This document shows positions 20,947-30,442 of a DNA stretch of 57,302 nucleotides, piece by piece (within the stretch, counting starts at the first letter, position 1; each line of letters starts with the position of its first letter). The stretch is taken from positions 111,154 through 168,455 of the forward strand of contig NZ_VTPZ01000009.1 in assembly GCF_008638305.1 (NCBI RefSeq). Direction: 5' to 3'. The notes beneath the pieces were generated by a model, which had not been told where the DNA came from, ran no database searches, and saw only the letters and a program-made list of their open reading frames with translations. Source of the DNA: Pseudomonas profundi (GTDB lineage Bacteria; Pseudomonadota; Gammaproteobacteria; Pseudomonadales; Pseudomonadaceae). The translations under genes were made by a program, and so were the position numbers.

Positions 20947-21569
20947 TGCAATTCTCCGGGGGTAGGGTCTGTTGATGTTTCGTAGCGGCCGCGACGGATG
21001 CCCGTTTAGTGCAGAACAAGGCGCGAGGAGCGTAATTTGCTCAGCACAGCCATGTGCTTCACCCCTTCGGGGCTTGCGCGCAGAAACGCTCCAGGCGTTT
21101 TTGTGGTCATTGCAAATGAGCGACGAGTAACGCAGTCCTGCGCTAAACGGGCCCCGTCCCTACGGGTTGCGTGTCAAATGACGCCATGCGGCGTTGCGGG
21201 ACTTAGCAAGGGAACAACCATTGCCTGCGTCCCGCGCCTTGCCTGGCATCATTTGATACAGCAACGCGGCTCGCGACGAAACGTCAACAGACCCTACGAA
21301 AGGGGCGCAAAATACTGGTCCTGCAGGTTAAACGCAAGATAATTGCTCTCGTTTACTGCTCATCCGGACGCGTGGTTTCGCCGTGCGCAGGTTCGCCAGC
21401 CCTGCTCATCGCCGTCCCGCGTGAATATCAATCCAGGTCATGTTTAAGTCGCCAGGGCAGCCGAAACCAGGCATTGATGCGCCAACCACACTACCCTTCT
21501 GCTTGCGACCTTATGCACACAGACTCTAAGCTATAAAGCATCTTCCCTCCGCGTGCACGAGAGCCTTCC
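20947..21569. other. Intergenic region hpt / upp with MITE-like element
   Basis: This 623-bp gap is the longest gene-free stretch. Its first half is almost entirely the MITE-like element. The remaining 273 bp up to upp hold no ORF with family similarity. A TATAAA near 21533 could be a -10 for upp, but no -35 sits at proper spacing. Confidence 0.7.
20963..21296. mobile_element. MITE-like element with three-arm structure
   Basis: The ends are inverted copies of GGGTCTGTTGAYGTTTCGT (20965-20983 and 21276-21294; 18 of 19 match), each flanked by TA, which fits a TA target duplication as made by Tc1/mariner or IS630-type transposases. Two further inverted pairs lie inside: 21000-21014 with 21138-21152 (14 of 15 match), and 21167-21186 with 21244-21264 (imperfect). 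A folded transcript or extruded strand would form a three-armed junction. There is no transposase gene, so it is non-autonomous. Confidence 0.8.
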
Positions 21570-22211
21570 ATGAAAGTCAAAGAGATCCGCCATCCGCTGA
21601 TTCGCCACAAACTTGGGCTGATGCGCCGCGACGATATAAGCACCAAGAATTTCCGTGAGCTGGCCCAGGAGGTCGCCGCACTGCTGACCTACGAAGCCAC
21701 GCAGGACATGCTGCTCGAGGAAGCGGTTATCCCCGGCTGGTGTGGTGATGTAACCGTGGAAAAACTGTCCGGCAAGAAAATCACTGTTGTGCCCATTCTG
21801 CGCGCCGGCATCGGCATGCTTGATGGCGTCCTGTCGCTGATACCCAGCGCCAGGGTCAGCGTAATCGGCCTGGCACGCAATGAAGAAACGCTGGAAGCCG
21901 ATACCTATCTGGAAAAACTGGTGGGCGAACTGAATCAGCGTCGGGCGCTGATCATCGACCCCATGCTGGCCACTGGCGGCTCCATGGTTGCAACGATCGA
22001 CCTGCTCAAACAAGCCGGTGCCAAGGAGATCCGCGCGCTGGTGCTGGTCGCTGCGCCGGAAGGCATCAAGCGTGTAAATGAGCTGCACCCGGATGTGGAA
22101 ATATATACTGCCTCGATCGACCAGCGCTTGAACGAGCATGGCTACATCATTCCCGGTCTGGGCGATGCTGGCGACAAGATTTTCGGAACCAAGCAAAAGG
22201 ATATTCATTAA
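21570..22211 (+). CDS. upp: Uracil phosphoribosyltransferase
   Basis: Upp converts uracil and PRPP to UMP. The 213-residue product begins [20 protein letters not shown], close to the E. coli enzyme, and contains the PRPP-binding loop [12 protein letters not shown] (about residues 128-139) and the C-terminal uracil-binding [13 protein letters not shown]. The gene is followed without a gap by the uracil permease gene (stop at 22209-22211, start at 22212), so uptake and salvage are expressed together. A similar-sized antisense frame is a shadow. Confidence 0.97.
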   Translation: MKVKEIRHPLIRHKLGLMRRDDISTKNFRELAQEVAALLTYEATQDMLLEEAVIPGWCGDVTVEKLSGKKITVVPILRAGIGMLDGVLSLIPSARVSVIGLARNEETLEADTYLEKLVGELNQRRALIIDPMLATGGSMVATIDLLKQAGAKEIRALVLVAAPEGIKRVNELHPDVEIYTASIDQRLNEHGYIIPGLGDAGDKIFGTKQKDIH

Positions 22212-23459
22212 ATGCAGGGAGTTGAAACCAGCGGCTGGCGCACCGCGCTAGCTGGTTCGCAGATGCTGTTCGTGGCTTTTGGCGCCCTGGTGCTGATGCC
22301 ATTGATCACCGGGATGGACCCCAGCGTAGCCTTGTTTACCGCTGGTATCGGCACCCTGATGTTCCAGTTCACCACCCACCGACAGATTCCGGTGTTCCTG
22401 GCGTCCAGCTTCGCTTTCATCGCACCCATTCTCTACAGCAACCAGACCTGGGGCTTGCCGGCAACGCTCGGCGGGCTGTTCGCAGCCGGGGTTGTCTATA
22501 TCTTGCTGAGTCTGGCAGTCAGGCTGCGCGGCCCGGGATTTATCCAGAAATTGCTGCCGCCGGTGGTCGTCGGGCCGGTGATCATGGTGATTGGACTTGG
22601 ACTGGCGTCGGTCGCGGTCAATATGGCGATGGGCAAGGCGGGAGATGGCAGCGCGGTACTGGTTGATTATCCGGTCGCCATCCTCATTTCCATGGCGTCT
22701 CTGGCGACCACTATTGCCGTGGCAGTTCTGGCCAAGGGAATCTTCCGGCTGGTGCCAATCCTTGCCGGCGTGCTGGTGGGCTACAGCCTGTCATGGCTAT
22801 TTGGCGTAGTTGATTTCAGCACGGTCGGCGAGGCCAGCTGGTTTTCTGTTCCCCAGTTCGTAACACCCGAATTCCAGCTTGCCGCGATTCTGTTCATGTT
22901 GCCGGTCGCGATCGCACCGGCCATCGAGCATATCGGCGATGTGCTGGCGATCGGGTCGGTGACGGGCAAGGACTATCTGCGCAAACCCGGGCTGCAACGC
23001 ACGCTGCTCGGCGACGGGATTGCCACGTCTGCGGCGGCCTGCCTCGGCGGCCCTCCGAATACAACCTACTCGGAAGTGACCGGGGCAGTGATGCTGACGC
23101 GCAATTTCAATCCGATGGTGATGATCTGGGCCGCGATTTTTGCAATCGGCCTGGCCTTTGTCAGCAAGTTCGGCGCGGTCCTGTTAAGCATGCCGGTGCC
23201 GGTCATGGGCGGCATTCTATGTCTGCTGTTCGGCTCGATTGCCGTGGTTGGCATGAATACCCTGATCCGCCACCAGGTTGATCTGTCGGAGCCGCGTAAT
23301 CTGTGTATCGTCTCGGTAACACTGGTGTTCGGCATAGGCGGGCTGATCGTCGGCAGCGAGGAGATCAATCTGCAGGGCATCAGCCTGTGTGGCGTGGTTG
23401 CGATCATTCTCAACCAGCTGCTGCCGGGTTCTGCCAAGGGCACCCAGCCGGCTGCCTGA
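22212..23459 (+). CDS. uraA: Uracil permease, NCS2 family
   Basis: The 415-residue protein is a nucleobase-cation symporter of the NCS2 family with about fourteen membrane segments. It has the UraA-type conserved acidic helix region (IAPAIEHIGDVLAIGSVTG) and GGPPNTTYSEV in the substrate-binding segment. It imports uracil with protons for use by Upp. The start abuts the upp stop. Twelve bp separate its stop from the convergent pilE stop, with no terminator between them. Confidence 0.95.
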   Translation: MQGVETSGWRTALAGSQMLFVAFGALVLMPLITGMDPSVALFTAGIGTLMFQFTTHRQIPVFLASSFAFIAPILYSNQTWGLPATLGGLFAAGVVYILLSLAVRLRGPGFIQKLLPPVVVGPVIMVIGLGLASVAVNMAMGKAGDGSAVLVDYPVAILISMASLATTIAVAVLAKGIFRLVPILAGVLVGYSLSWLFGVVDFSTVGEASWFSVPQFVTPEFQLAAILFMLPVAIAPAIEHIGDVLAIGSVTGKDYLRKPGLQRTLLGDGIATSAAACLGGPPNTTYSEVTGAVMLTRNFNPMVMIWAAIFAIGLAFVSKFGAVLLSMPVPVMGGILCLLFGSIAVVGMNTLIRHQVDLSEPRNLCIVSVTLVFGIGGLIVGSEEINLQGISLCGVVAIILNQLLPGSAKGTQPAA

Positions 23460-23471
23460 GCCTCTGGTTTT

Positions 23472-23870
23472 TCAGCGCCGCCAGCATTTGGCATCGGCTG
23501 GCGTGCGCTGCCCCACCTGATTGAGCGTATAGACCGCGCAGGCATCACCGTCGAGAATGCCACCTGAGACAGCCGTAGCAGTCAGCGTGTAGGTTTCCGC
23601 GCCCAACGCCGCAACGATCGTCGCCACTGCACTCCCACTGGCAGGACTCTGGGTACCAAGAGTCACCGTTCCCGAGTCATAGGCACCCTGGCGGGTGTAA
23701 TGTCGCTCGAGCAGTTGTGCGTTCTCCAGCAGAACAGCTGTCACCTCTGCGCGCCGGGTCTGGCGGACGTGCTCCAGATACGATGGATAAGCGATAGCTG
23801 CCAGAATGCCGATAATGGCGACAACGATCATTACCTCGATCAAAGTAAAGCCAGGCGTTCTGTTCTTCAT
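23472..23870 (-). CDS. pilE: Type IV pilus minor pilin PilE
   Basis: The 132-residue prepilin has a 7-residue leader cut after G7 (TPG|FTLIEV), F8 as the methylated first residue, E12 as the conserved Glu5, and a long hydrophobic helix. Near the C-terminus a cysteine pair (DACAVY and AKCW) likely closes the D-region. It is the last gene of the pilV-pilW-pilX-pilY1-pilE cluster, 10 bp after pilY1, which favours minor pilin PilE over the major pilin. The minor pilins prime pilus assembly and hold PilY1 at the tip. Confidence 0.9.
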   Translation of the reverse strand: MKNRTPGFTLIEVMIVVAIIGILAAIAYPSYLEHVRQTRRAEVTAVLLENAQLLERHYTRQGAYDSGTVTLGTQSPASGSAVATIVAALGAETYTLTATAVSGGILDGDACAVYTLNQVGQRTPADAKCWRR

Positions 23871-23880
23871 CTGTACTCCC

Positions 23881-26775
23881 TCACATCCGTTGTCGCCAGT
23901 TGATTCGGTCGAAACGACAGGTGGCGGTCGCGGTGACGACCGCTACACCGCTTGAGCCCTGCACCAGGATGATGTCCGGCGCACAACCGGTCTGAGTGAT
24001 TTCAGGATCGTCCTCGCGGCGCACAATATTGAGGTCGCCGGGCAGCCCTATATCCAGATCCTTGCCGGCAACCTGCTCGTCATCGTTGTCCACGTTGTTG
24101 TCATGGTTGGTGTCGAGAAACTTGCCCGGTGCCATACCGCCGCTATCCACCGACACCACCATGAGCCAGCCAGCGCCCTGCGTCATGCAGGGGTCAGTGT
24201 CCGGCTTGATATACCCGGTATTGAAATAAACCTTGCCATCCCGTACCGCAAAATCGCGGGTGACTCTTTCACCGACTGCCTGCGCCCCGCTTATCAGGGG
24301 CAGACGCCAACCATACTGGCTGGCCCAATCGACAGAGTTTGCCGAGACCCGGCGGAATGTTCCGCCTGCGCCATCCGAGACGGTGGTCGAATCTATCTGC
24401 TGGGCCTGAAGATGCGCCGGCGTGAGCCCGCCTGCTGGAGGACTGACGGTGTCCCGCACGGCGTAAAAACTCTGCAGTGCGGTGTCGGTGAGATCAGCCT
24501 GCTCCATGAATTTTCCGGTACCAAAAAGTACCAGATGATCGCGGGCGTCGGCGCTACGGTGCACCTGGGGTCGGACGGTGATTGGCTGATCTGTCGCCGC
24601 AGTGAATAGCGGTACGCCGTCGTGGGCGGTAGCCCAGTTGGTGCTGTCAGCATCGCTGAGGTCGAATTTCCAGAGCTGTCCGTGCAGGTCGCCAGCGAAT
24701 ACAGACACATTGCCGCTTCCATCATCGTGCAACACCGGCGCGGACAGACCGTTTCCCTGGTTAACACCCTCGCGGTTGCTGACGTCCAGCTTTCGGATCA
24801 ACACGCCCGTTGCAAGATCGATCACCAGCAACGATGCGGTCCCCGCCGTGCTGCCGTAACCGTTTCCAGTAATCAGCACGCTCCGATCATTCAGCCGCGC
24901 CAGTACGGGCTGCGCATAGATATGTCCGAGGTCTTCCCAGCCTGGATCAGCGGCGCTGATTTCCCACAGCGCGCCGATCGCATTGTTGCCGGTGGTTGCA
25001 TCGAACAACCGGATCGCCGCCAGTCCCTTGCCACCAGCGCCAAAGCCCGTTGCCGCCGCAGTGGACCAGATATCGCTCAATGGAATGTCGGCGACGGACA
25101 GACGGCCATCCACACCCGAACGGTGATTATTGCCATTGGAATAATCGCTGCGCGCCCGTGCACCCAGGCTGGCATGCAGGCCGGCGGGCAGAAAGGAATA
25201 GCGGTGCTGACCAGCGGTATCGAATACGCGGATAAAGCCATCGTTGGCACCCACTACGAGCGATTCGATCAGTTGCTGCTTACTGCTTCGATAGGTCCCG
25301 GGCGCACCGGATGTCGCCTGGTGCCGGGCCACCAGCACCGGCGAGGCGTTGATGACATCGCCAAGCAAGGACGTACGGGCGCGCAGACCAGCAACGTTCT
25401 GTCCACGCACCCAGTTCAGGAGAGTCTGGCCAGCCTCACCAATGAGACCTGCCTGAACTGCTGCGTTATCAAGAATGGTTTGTTGCACCGGCGCCAGCAT
25501 AGCCCTGGTGGCTCCATTCAACGCCACCGGACCAGCAAGGGTGGCGTCATGTGCAAGGCGCCAGGTCTGAAATACGCCAGGTCGGTTGGCCGGTGTGAAA
25601 GTCGAGTCAGTAGACCAGAGCACAGCGCTCGGCTCACCTTCCGCGCTCAACGTATGGGCGCTAAGCGAACCGCTCCAGTCCTTGGGATTAAATTTGCTCT
25701 GGTAATAGCGGCTGGTGCCGGCCTGCAGCACCTGGCTATCGACGGTCGCTCCGCCACCGGAACCGGACGAGGCCATGATCTCGCGCAACGCGGTGCGCAA
25801 TGCTTCCTTCAGTTCCGTCCGGTCACTCGCCGTGTAGTATTTCCCACCGCCGGCGGTCGCCGTGTCGCGCAGGCGCGAATCATCCAGCGCGAAGCCGACA
25901 GTGAAGGTCTTCATGTTCTGGGTTGGAAAGGTCGGATCGTCCCAGCTTTTGCCGGCCTGGTCGGTGCCATCGCCAGTGTTGCGCATATCGGTATCCAATG
26001 CGAAACGCGCAATATCATCAAGATAGAAGGTGCTGCCTTCGGTGGAGGGATTCGGATTGTTCACATCGCCCTGGCTGTCACCATCCCAGTTCGGCAGATT
26101 GAATACACCAGACACCTGCGAATTATTACCCGCAGGGTCTTCAGCCAGCGTCGTAGGAAACTGGTTATCGTAGGTCGGCAGACCATCAGTCAGTACCAGA
26201 CCGAAATTCTTCTGGCAGCGGTATTCTATGGGGCTGTCGAATTGTTCCCGGTTCTGCTCGGCATCTGACTGCGGATAGAACGCCCGAAGACCGCGCATGT
26301 AACGCGTGACTTCGTAATAACTCTCAGCCAGCGGCGTCCAGGTTAGTCCTGAACGGCCACTGCCTGGATTGATATCGTCCAGCGCAGAATTGATTGCGTT
26401 GAAGCGTGATTCGCCAGTCGCTGTGCCTGCCGCAATGGATCCGACCGGCACCCGCAACAGACCGCCCGGCGCGTTGGTTCCCGAGCGAAAGGTAAACAGG
26501 CCGAAGCGTACGTCGCGGTTGTCGCTGATCACATCCTTCGCTGCGTCCCTGGCGATATTCTGACGGGTATCGCCGTCGATGCGGTTCATGACCATGCTCG
26601 AAGAGCTGTCAAACAACATAACCACGTTGGGCGGCACGCTGGATGCCGAGAGCACCGGGCCGCTGAGCGGGGTGAACGCATTGGCCGAACAGGCCAGGGT
26701 CATGCCGAGCGCAAAACTGGCCAGCCGGCCAGCACCTGTTCGCGCCCCTTCCATGTTAAATCCTGGTATGTGCAT
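23881..26775 (-). CDS. pilY1: Type IV pilus tip adhesin and biogenesis protein PilY1
   Basis: PilY1/PilC sits at the pilus tip with the minor pilins, mediates adhesion and surface sensing and controls retraction. The 964-residue product has a signal peptide (about residues 1-33), an N-terminal von Willebrand A-like region with a MIDAS-type DSSSSM at residue 56, and a C-terminal beta-propeller. The latter carries a calcium loop of the DxNxDxxxD kind at about residues 886-902. It is shorter than P. aeruginosa PilY1 (about 1160), mostly in the N-terminal half. The Met at 26775 has a good GGAGGG site and overlaps pilX by 20 bp; a second Met at 26754, just after the pilX stop, is also possible. 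Confidence 0.93.
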   Translation of the reverse strand: MHIPGFNMEGARTGAGRLASFALGMTLACSANAFTPLSGPVLSASSVPPNVVMLFDSSSSMVMNRIDGDTRQNIARDAAKDVISDNRDVRFGLFTFRSGTNAPGGLLRVPVGSIAAGTATGESRFNAINSALDDINPGSGRSGLTWTPLAESYYEVTRYMRGLRAFYPQSDAEQNREQFDSPIEYRCQKNFGLVLTDGLPTYDNQFPTTLAEDPAGNNSQVSGVFNLPNWDGDSQGDVNNPNPSTEGSTFYLDDIARFALDTDMRNTGDGTDQAGKSWDDPTFPTQNMKTFTVGFALDDSRLRDTATAGGGKYYTASDRTELKEALRTALREIMASSGSGGGATVDSQVLQAGTSRYYQSKFNPKDWSGSLSAHTLSAEGEPSAVLWSTDSTFTPANRPGVFQTWRLAHDATLAGPVALNGATRAMLAPVQQTILDNAAVQAGLIGEAGQTLLNWVRGQNVAGLRARTSLLGDVINASPVLVARHQATSGAPGTYRSSKQQLIESLVVGANDGFIRVFDTAGQHRYSFLPAGLHASLGARARSDYSNGNNHRSGVDGRLSVADIPLSDIWSTAAATGFGAGGKGLAAIRLFDATTGNNAIGALWEISAADPGWEDLGHIYAQPVLARLNDRSVLITGNGYGSTAGTASLLVIDLATGVLIRKLDVSNREGVNQGNGLSAPVLHDDGSGNVSVFAGDLHGQLWKFDLSDADSTNWATAHDGVPLFTAATDQPITVRPQVHRSADARDHLVLFGTGKFMEQADLTDTALQSFYAVRDTVSPPAGGLTPAHLQAQQIDSTTVSDGAGGTFRRVSANSVDWASQYGWRLPLISGAQAVGERVTRDFAVRDGKVYFNTGYIKPDTDPCMTQGAGWLMVVSVDSGGMAPGKFLDTNHDNNVDNDDEQVAGKDLDIGLPGDLNIVRREDDPEITQTGCAPDIILVQGSSGVAVVTATATCRFDRINWRQRM

Positions 26776-27262
26776 AGGTTCCCTCCAGCACGGTGCGGGT
26801 GGTGCCTTTGAAGCCGACTACCGATATTCGATAGAGGGTGCTTGGTGCGCTGGCGCTCAGGTTGGCGGGTATCTCGCTGTCGCCCAGCCGCACCACGCGG
26901 TACCAGACCGAGGCAGCGTTGCCCGCGATGGCTTCAGGCACTGCTATCCAGTTGTCCCCTGGCGAGGACAGCTGATCGATATCGAGCGCGGCGGCATCAA
27001 TCTCGCACGCCGCGCCAGCGCAGACCTCGGCAGGCAACACCACCGCCAGGGTTTGCACCTGCCCTTCTACGAAGCGCATGCCTGCTTCAGCTGCCTGAAA
27101 GCTGTCATTCTTGAGTTTCAGGTTGGCTGCCATGCGCTCCTGGCTGATGGAGGTCTTGACGCCTGCTATCGCAGCCAGGCTCAGCAGTAACAACAGCACC
27201 ATGCTGATCAGCAAGGCGCTGCCCCGCTGGCTGTTTCGAAGGCAAAAATGACGGGGTGACAT
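26756..27262 (-). CDS. pilX: Type IV pilus minor pilin PilX
   Basis: The 168-residue product has a PilX-type N-terminus: a leader cut after QRG (residue 14), then SALLISMVLLLLLSLAAIAG, then QERMAANLKLKNDSFQAAEAG, the PilX signature. As in the family, Glu5 is replaced by a hydrophobic residue, the feature shared with the GspK tip pseudopilin. It would cap the minor-pilin complex below PilY1. It follows pilW by 18 bp. Confidence 0.92.
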   Translation of the reverse strand: MSPRHFCLRNSQRGSALLISMVLLLLLSLAAIAGVKTSISQERMAANLKLKNDSFQAAEAGMRFVEGQVQTLAVVLPAEVCAGAACEIDAAALDIDQLSSPGDNWIAVPEAIAGNAASVWYRVVRLGDSEIPANLSASAPSTLYRISVVGFKGTTRTVLEGTYAHTRI

Positions 27263-27280
27263 AAGCGCTTCCTTGCGTGT

Positions 27281-28060
27281 TCAGTCGAGACGATTGCGCA
27301 GCGCTGCAACCAAAGTGAAATCCTTTGTTTTGACACTTCCAGCATCCGGATCGGACGGATCCTCGGCCAACTGCAATACCAGACGCACACTGCGCACCCG
27401 GCTCTCCAGACCCGTAACGTCTGTGACGTAGGCCCCCGAAACATGCACATCGGCATCGGATGCAGCCAAGCCGAATTGCACATCGAAACCCGACACGCCT
27501 TCGATCAAGGTCTCAAAGTTGCCCATCCCGTTTACCCGCGTCTTGAGCGCATGATCGGCCAGCCGGTATTCCAGTTGACGCACCGGAACCACCAGGTCCC
27601 CCGCGGCGGCGGTTACGCCGACGCCGCTATCAATACGCAGTCCGGCAACGCAATCGCTTACCAGTAGCCACCCTGCCCCAAGGCCTGAGGCAGTCAGCGT
27701 CACCTCTTCGGTCACACGCTCGACCGCCGAGTCAGCTGTGATGATGGTCAGAATGCCGTCTTGAAAGGTAACCGGCGTAGCGAATGCGGCGGGAATCTGG
27801 TTGCGGGTTGCAATGGGAAGCCGTTCGATATCCAGGCAGCCGAACATGCCCACCTGCCTCAGCTCCGAGCTGATCCGGCTGAGCACGAAACGTGCGTTTT
27901 CCTGCATGGTGGCGGCGCTCTGCTGCATGCCGTAGGTCTGTTTACTGGTGATGAATATCTGCATGACGCCCATGATCAGAATGAGCCCGAGCAACATGGC
28001 AATCATCAGTTCAACCAGACCGAAGCCGCGCTGTGCAACGCGTGTGCTAGAACTTTTCAT
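27281..28060 (-). CDS. pilW: Type IV pilus minor pilin PilW
   Basis: The 259-residue prepilin has a 12-residue leader (QRG|FGLVELMIAM), F13 as first mature residue and E17 as Glu5, then the PilW-type region around MQENARFVLSRISSELRQVGMFGC. It is a core minor pilin of the tip complex. The start overlaps the pilV stop by 4 bp (ATGA), so the two are coupled. Confidence 0.93.
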   Translation of the reverse strand: MKSSSTRVAQRGFGLVELMIAMLLGLILIMGVMQIFITSKQTYGMQQSAATMQENARFVLSRISSELRQVGMFGCLDIERLPIATRNQIPAAFATPVTFQDGILTIITADSAVERVTEEVTLTASGLGAGWLLVSDCVAGLRIDSGVGVTAAAGDLVVPVRQLEYRLADHALKTRVNGMGNFETLIEGVSGFDVQFGLAASDADVHVSGAYVTDVTGLESRVRSVRLVLQLAEDPSDPDAGSVKTKDFTLVAALRNRLD

Positions 28061-28650
28061 GGCGTTTGCCGGACGATCGAGGAAACCACAAACTCGGTAT
28101 CCTCCTGGCCCGCCACGATCCGCGCTTCGGACCAGCTGATGGTGATGGTGGCGGTGTCCGCAGCAACACGAATGCTGGCTTTACCTGAGGGCAACTGACA
28201 GGTTACGGCGCGGGCAAAGTCGGCGCGATCAAGGGCGATAATTGTGGCTGGCGCTGCCGCATCCGGATCGCAGGCGCCGGAAACCGAGCCTGCATATGAG
28301 GCAAGGTCGTCAGCGTTGGCACGCATCCGGTCAAGCAGGTCGTAGGCGATAAAGCTGGCGTGGGTGGTATGCGCGGCACTGGCACTGTAACGCACTGCAT
28401 TGAGCTGTAATGATGCTGCGCCGAGTACACCGATAGCCAAAACCAGCACAGCAATGAGTACTTCGAGCAGGCTGACGCCACGCTGACTGATGCATTGTAC
28501 TTCCGACCAGTCGTAAAGACGGTGAGCTGTCGACAGCCCATCAAACAGAAAAGGGTCTGCTGTCGCGGATTCGGGGAAATCGAAGAAGGACTCGCCGCTG
28601 GCGAGAAGCTGTTCGGTGGTTACAACCGAATTCATTGTTGGCCAAGTCAT
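28057..28650 (-). CDS. pilV: Type IV pilus modification/minor pilin PilV, start unresolved
   Basis: The coding region from about 28491 is clearly PilV: cleavage site QRG|VSLLEVLIAVLVLAIGVLG with Glu5, then ASLQLNAVRYS and a DLLDRMRANADD segment. The upstream part is abnormal. No ATG, GTG or TTG is in frame close to the leader; the nearest is an ATG at 28635, with another at 28650 that has AGGGA before it. Using 28650 puts nearly 60 residues before the cleavage site, against the usual 6-20. Alternatives are an ATC start at 28491 (giving a 5-residue leader) or a one-base indel, because an out-of-frame ATG just upstream reads MHQS before the RG site. Confidence 0.85.
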   Translation of the reverse strand: MTWPTMNSVVTTEQLLASGESFFDFPESATADPFLFDGLSTAHRLYDWSEVQCISQRGVSLLEVLIAVLVLAIGVLGAASLQLNAVRYSASAAHTTHASFIAYDLLDRMRANADDLASYAGSVSGACDPDAAAPATIIALDRADFARAVTCQLPSGKASIRVAADTATITISWSEARIVAGQEDTEFVVSSIVRQTP

Positions 28651-28782
28651 TATTTGCTCGTCCCTGAGCGAAAGATGACCCGACCTTATTCCCGTCCTAC
28701 CTGCCCCATCCATCACCTAAAGAGGTGGAGCAAGCCGGATTGTGCGCCAGTTGGCGCCAGATCGACGCAAATGCCAGCTTGA

Positions 28783-29745
28783 TCAGCTAACTGACCGCCG
28801 CACCGCCCCATCCATAAAACCAGACAGGTTCTCCGCGAGCTGAGCAACGATGCGCTGCCTCGCTTCGCGGCTGCCCCAGGCGCTATGCGGCGTAATGATC
28901 AGATTAGGCACCTCGGTATCGAGTAGCGGATTGCCACGAGCCGGCGGCTCCTCGCTCAATACATCCAAAGCGGCTCCGCCGAGATGTCCGCTCTTCAAAC
29001 TGGCAAGCAGCGCGTCCTCATCGACCAATCCGCCCCGCGCGGCATTCACCAGCAGGCTGCCAGGCTTCATCAATGCCAGCTCCGGCGCGCCTATCAGGTT
29101 GCGCGTGCTGTCCGTCAGCGGGCAATGCAGACTCAACACGTCGACCTGAGGCAACATCTCCCGCAACCCTGGACGGCCCGGCTGTTCACGACCCGGTAAG
29201 GCGCCCACCAGAAGCTGCATGCCAAACGCCTCGGCCAGCTTGCCAACCGCACGCCCGAGCTCACCGTAACCAAGAATCCCCAGGGTGCGGCCGGATAATT
29301 CGCCGATCGGATAATCCAGCAGGCAGAACTGGCTGCTGCGTTGCCAGGCGCCGGCTCTGACCGCTTGGCGATAGGATTCGAAGCGCGTGATCAGCACCAG
29401 CATCAGCATGATGCTGTGTTGGGCCACCGACGGCGTGCCATAGCCCTGGCAATTGCAGACCTGGATGCCGCGTCGACGCGCAGCATCCAGGTCGACGTTA
29501 TTGGTCCCGGTAGCGGCTATCAGGATCAGTTTCAAGGCCGGACACGCGGCCATGGCGGTCTCGTCGATGACCACCTTGTTGGTGATCACCACCTGATGGT
29601 CACCGATCCGCTCGCTGACCTGCTCCGCTGTGGTTGCGTCGTACAGCGTCAACACCGCGGCGCTGTCTTCAAGCGGCTGCAGATCGAGATCATCCTTGTC
29701 CAGGGTAGCCTGGTCGAGAAATACCACGCGCAATTGTTCATTCAT
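28783..29745 (-). CDS. D-2-hydroxyacid dehydrogenase, glycerate/hydroxypyruvate type
   Basis: The 320-residue NAD(P)-dependent enzyme interconverts a 2-ketoacid and a D-2-hydroxyacid. The Rossmann motif GILGYGELG lies at about residues 156-164, and the catalytic triad is R237 (NAARGG), E266 (SEEP) and H287 (TPHSAW). Overall it most resembles glycerate dehydrogenase/hydroxypyruvate reductase (HprA) rather than PdxB or SerA, and it lacks an ACT domain. The exact substrate is not decided by sequence. ATG at 29745 is preferred over a TTG four codons upstream. It is divergent from the LysE gene by 49 bp and upstream of pilV on the same strand. Confidence 0.9.
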   Translation of the reverse strand: MNEQLRVVFLDQATLDKDDLDLQPLEDSAAVLTLYDATTAEQVSERIGDHQVVITNKVVIDETAMAACPALKLILIAATGTNNVDLDAARRRGIQVCNCQGYGTPSVAQHSIMLMLVLITRFESYRQAVRAGAWQRSSQFCLLDYPIGELSGRTLGILGYGELGRAVGKLAEAFGMQLLVGALPGREQPGRPGLREMLPQVDVLSLHCPLTDSTRNLIGAPELALMKPGSLLVNAARGGLVDEDALLASLKSGHLGGAALDVLSEEPPARGNPLLDTEVPNLIITPHSAWGSREARQRIVAQLAENLSGFMDGAVRRSVS

Positions 29746-29794
29746 GGCTAGATCCAATTGGGTTTAAAATGGTCGATTTTCACGGGAGCGGTCG

Positions 29795-30427
29795 ATGTAC
29801 CTCAATGAATTTCTGCTGGTAGCGCTGATACATCTGCTGGCAGTCATGAGCCCCGGGCCGGATTTCGCCGTGGTCATCCGCAACAGCGTAAGTGCCGGAC
29901 GACAGGCTGGACTGATGACCGCTGCGGGAATCGGCACTGGGATCTTTATTCATGTCGGCTATTCGCTGCTGGGCATCGGCCTGATCGTCTCGCAATCGGT
30001 ATGGCTGTTCAATCTGCTCAAGTTGCTGGCGGCGGCCTATCTGATCTATATCGGGGTCCGGGCACTTCGGGCGCAACCGCAGGGGCTGGCCGACGAGCGC
30101 ACCCGCACGGTGTCCATGGCGCCACGGCAAGCCTTTCTCAACGGCTTCATAACCAACGGTTTGAACCCCAAGGCGACCCTGTTCTTCCTCTCGGTATTTA
30201 CCGCTGTGATAAGCGCCCAGACGCCTCTGACGGTGCAAGCCGGCTACGGCCTTTACCTTGCCCTGGCGACCGGAACCTGGTTTGCACTGGTTGCCGTGCT
30301 TTTCAGCCAGCCACGGGTCCGCCGCGGCTTTGCTCGGCTGGGACATTGGTTCGACCGACTGATGGGCGTCGTGCTGATCGGCCTGGGATTGCACCTGGTA
30401 TTGGCCGAATGGCTGCGGCGTAGCTGA
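29795..30427 (+). CDS. LysE/RhtB family amino acid exporter
   Basis: The 210-residue inner-membrane protein has the N-terminal LysE signature (LAVMSPGPDFAVVIRNSV), about six membrane segments, and the conserved GFITNGLNPKATLFFLSVF stretch. Members export amino acids such as homoserine, threonine, leucine or lysine; substrate cannot be told. A GGGAG site stands before the ATG. It is convergent with hemH, with only 15 bp between the stops. Confidence 0.92.
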   Translation: MYLNEFLLVALIHLLAVMSPGPDFAVVIRNSVSAGRQAGLMTAAGIGTGIFIHVGYSLLGIGLIVSQSVWLFNLLKLLAAAYLIYIGVRALRAQPQGLADERTRTVSMAPRQAFLNGFITNGLNPKATLFFLSVFTAVISAQTPLTVQAGYGLYLALATGTWFALVAVLFSQPRVRRGFARLGHWFDRLMGVVLIGLGLHLVLAEWLRRS

Positions 30428-30442
30428 TCAATTCCATCATAC

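Noticed and set aside
21531..22208. A 225-codon frame antisense to upp
   Set aside because: Shadow of upp, whose start, motifs and coupling to uraA are clear.
24622..26268. A 548-codon open frame antisense to pilY1
   Set aside because: High-GC shadow of pilY1; no motifs and no ribosome site.
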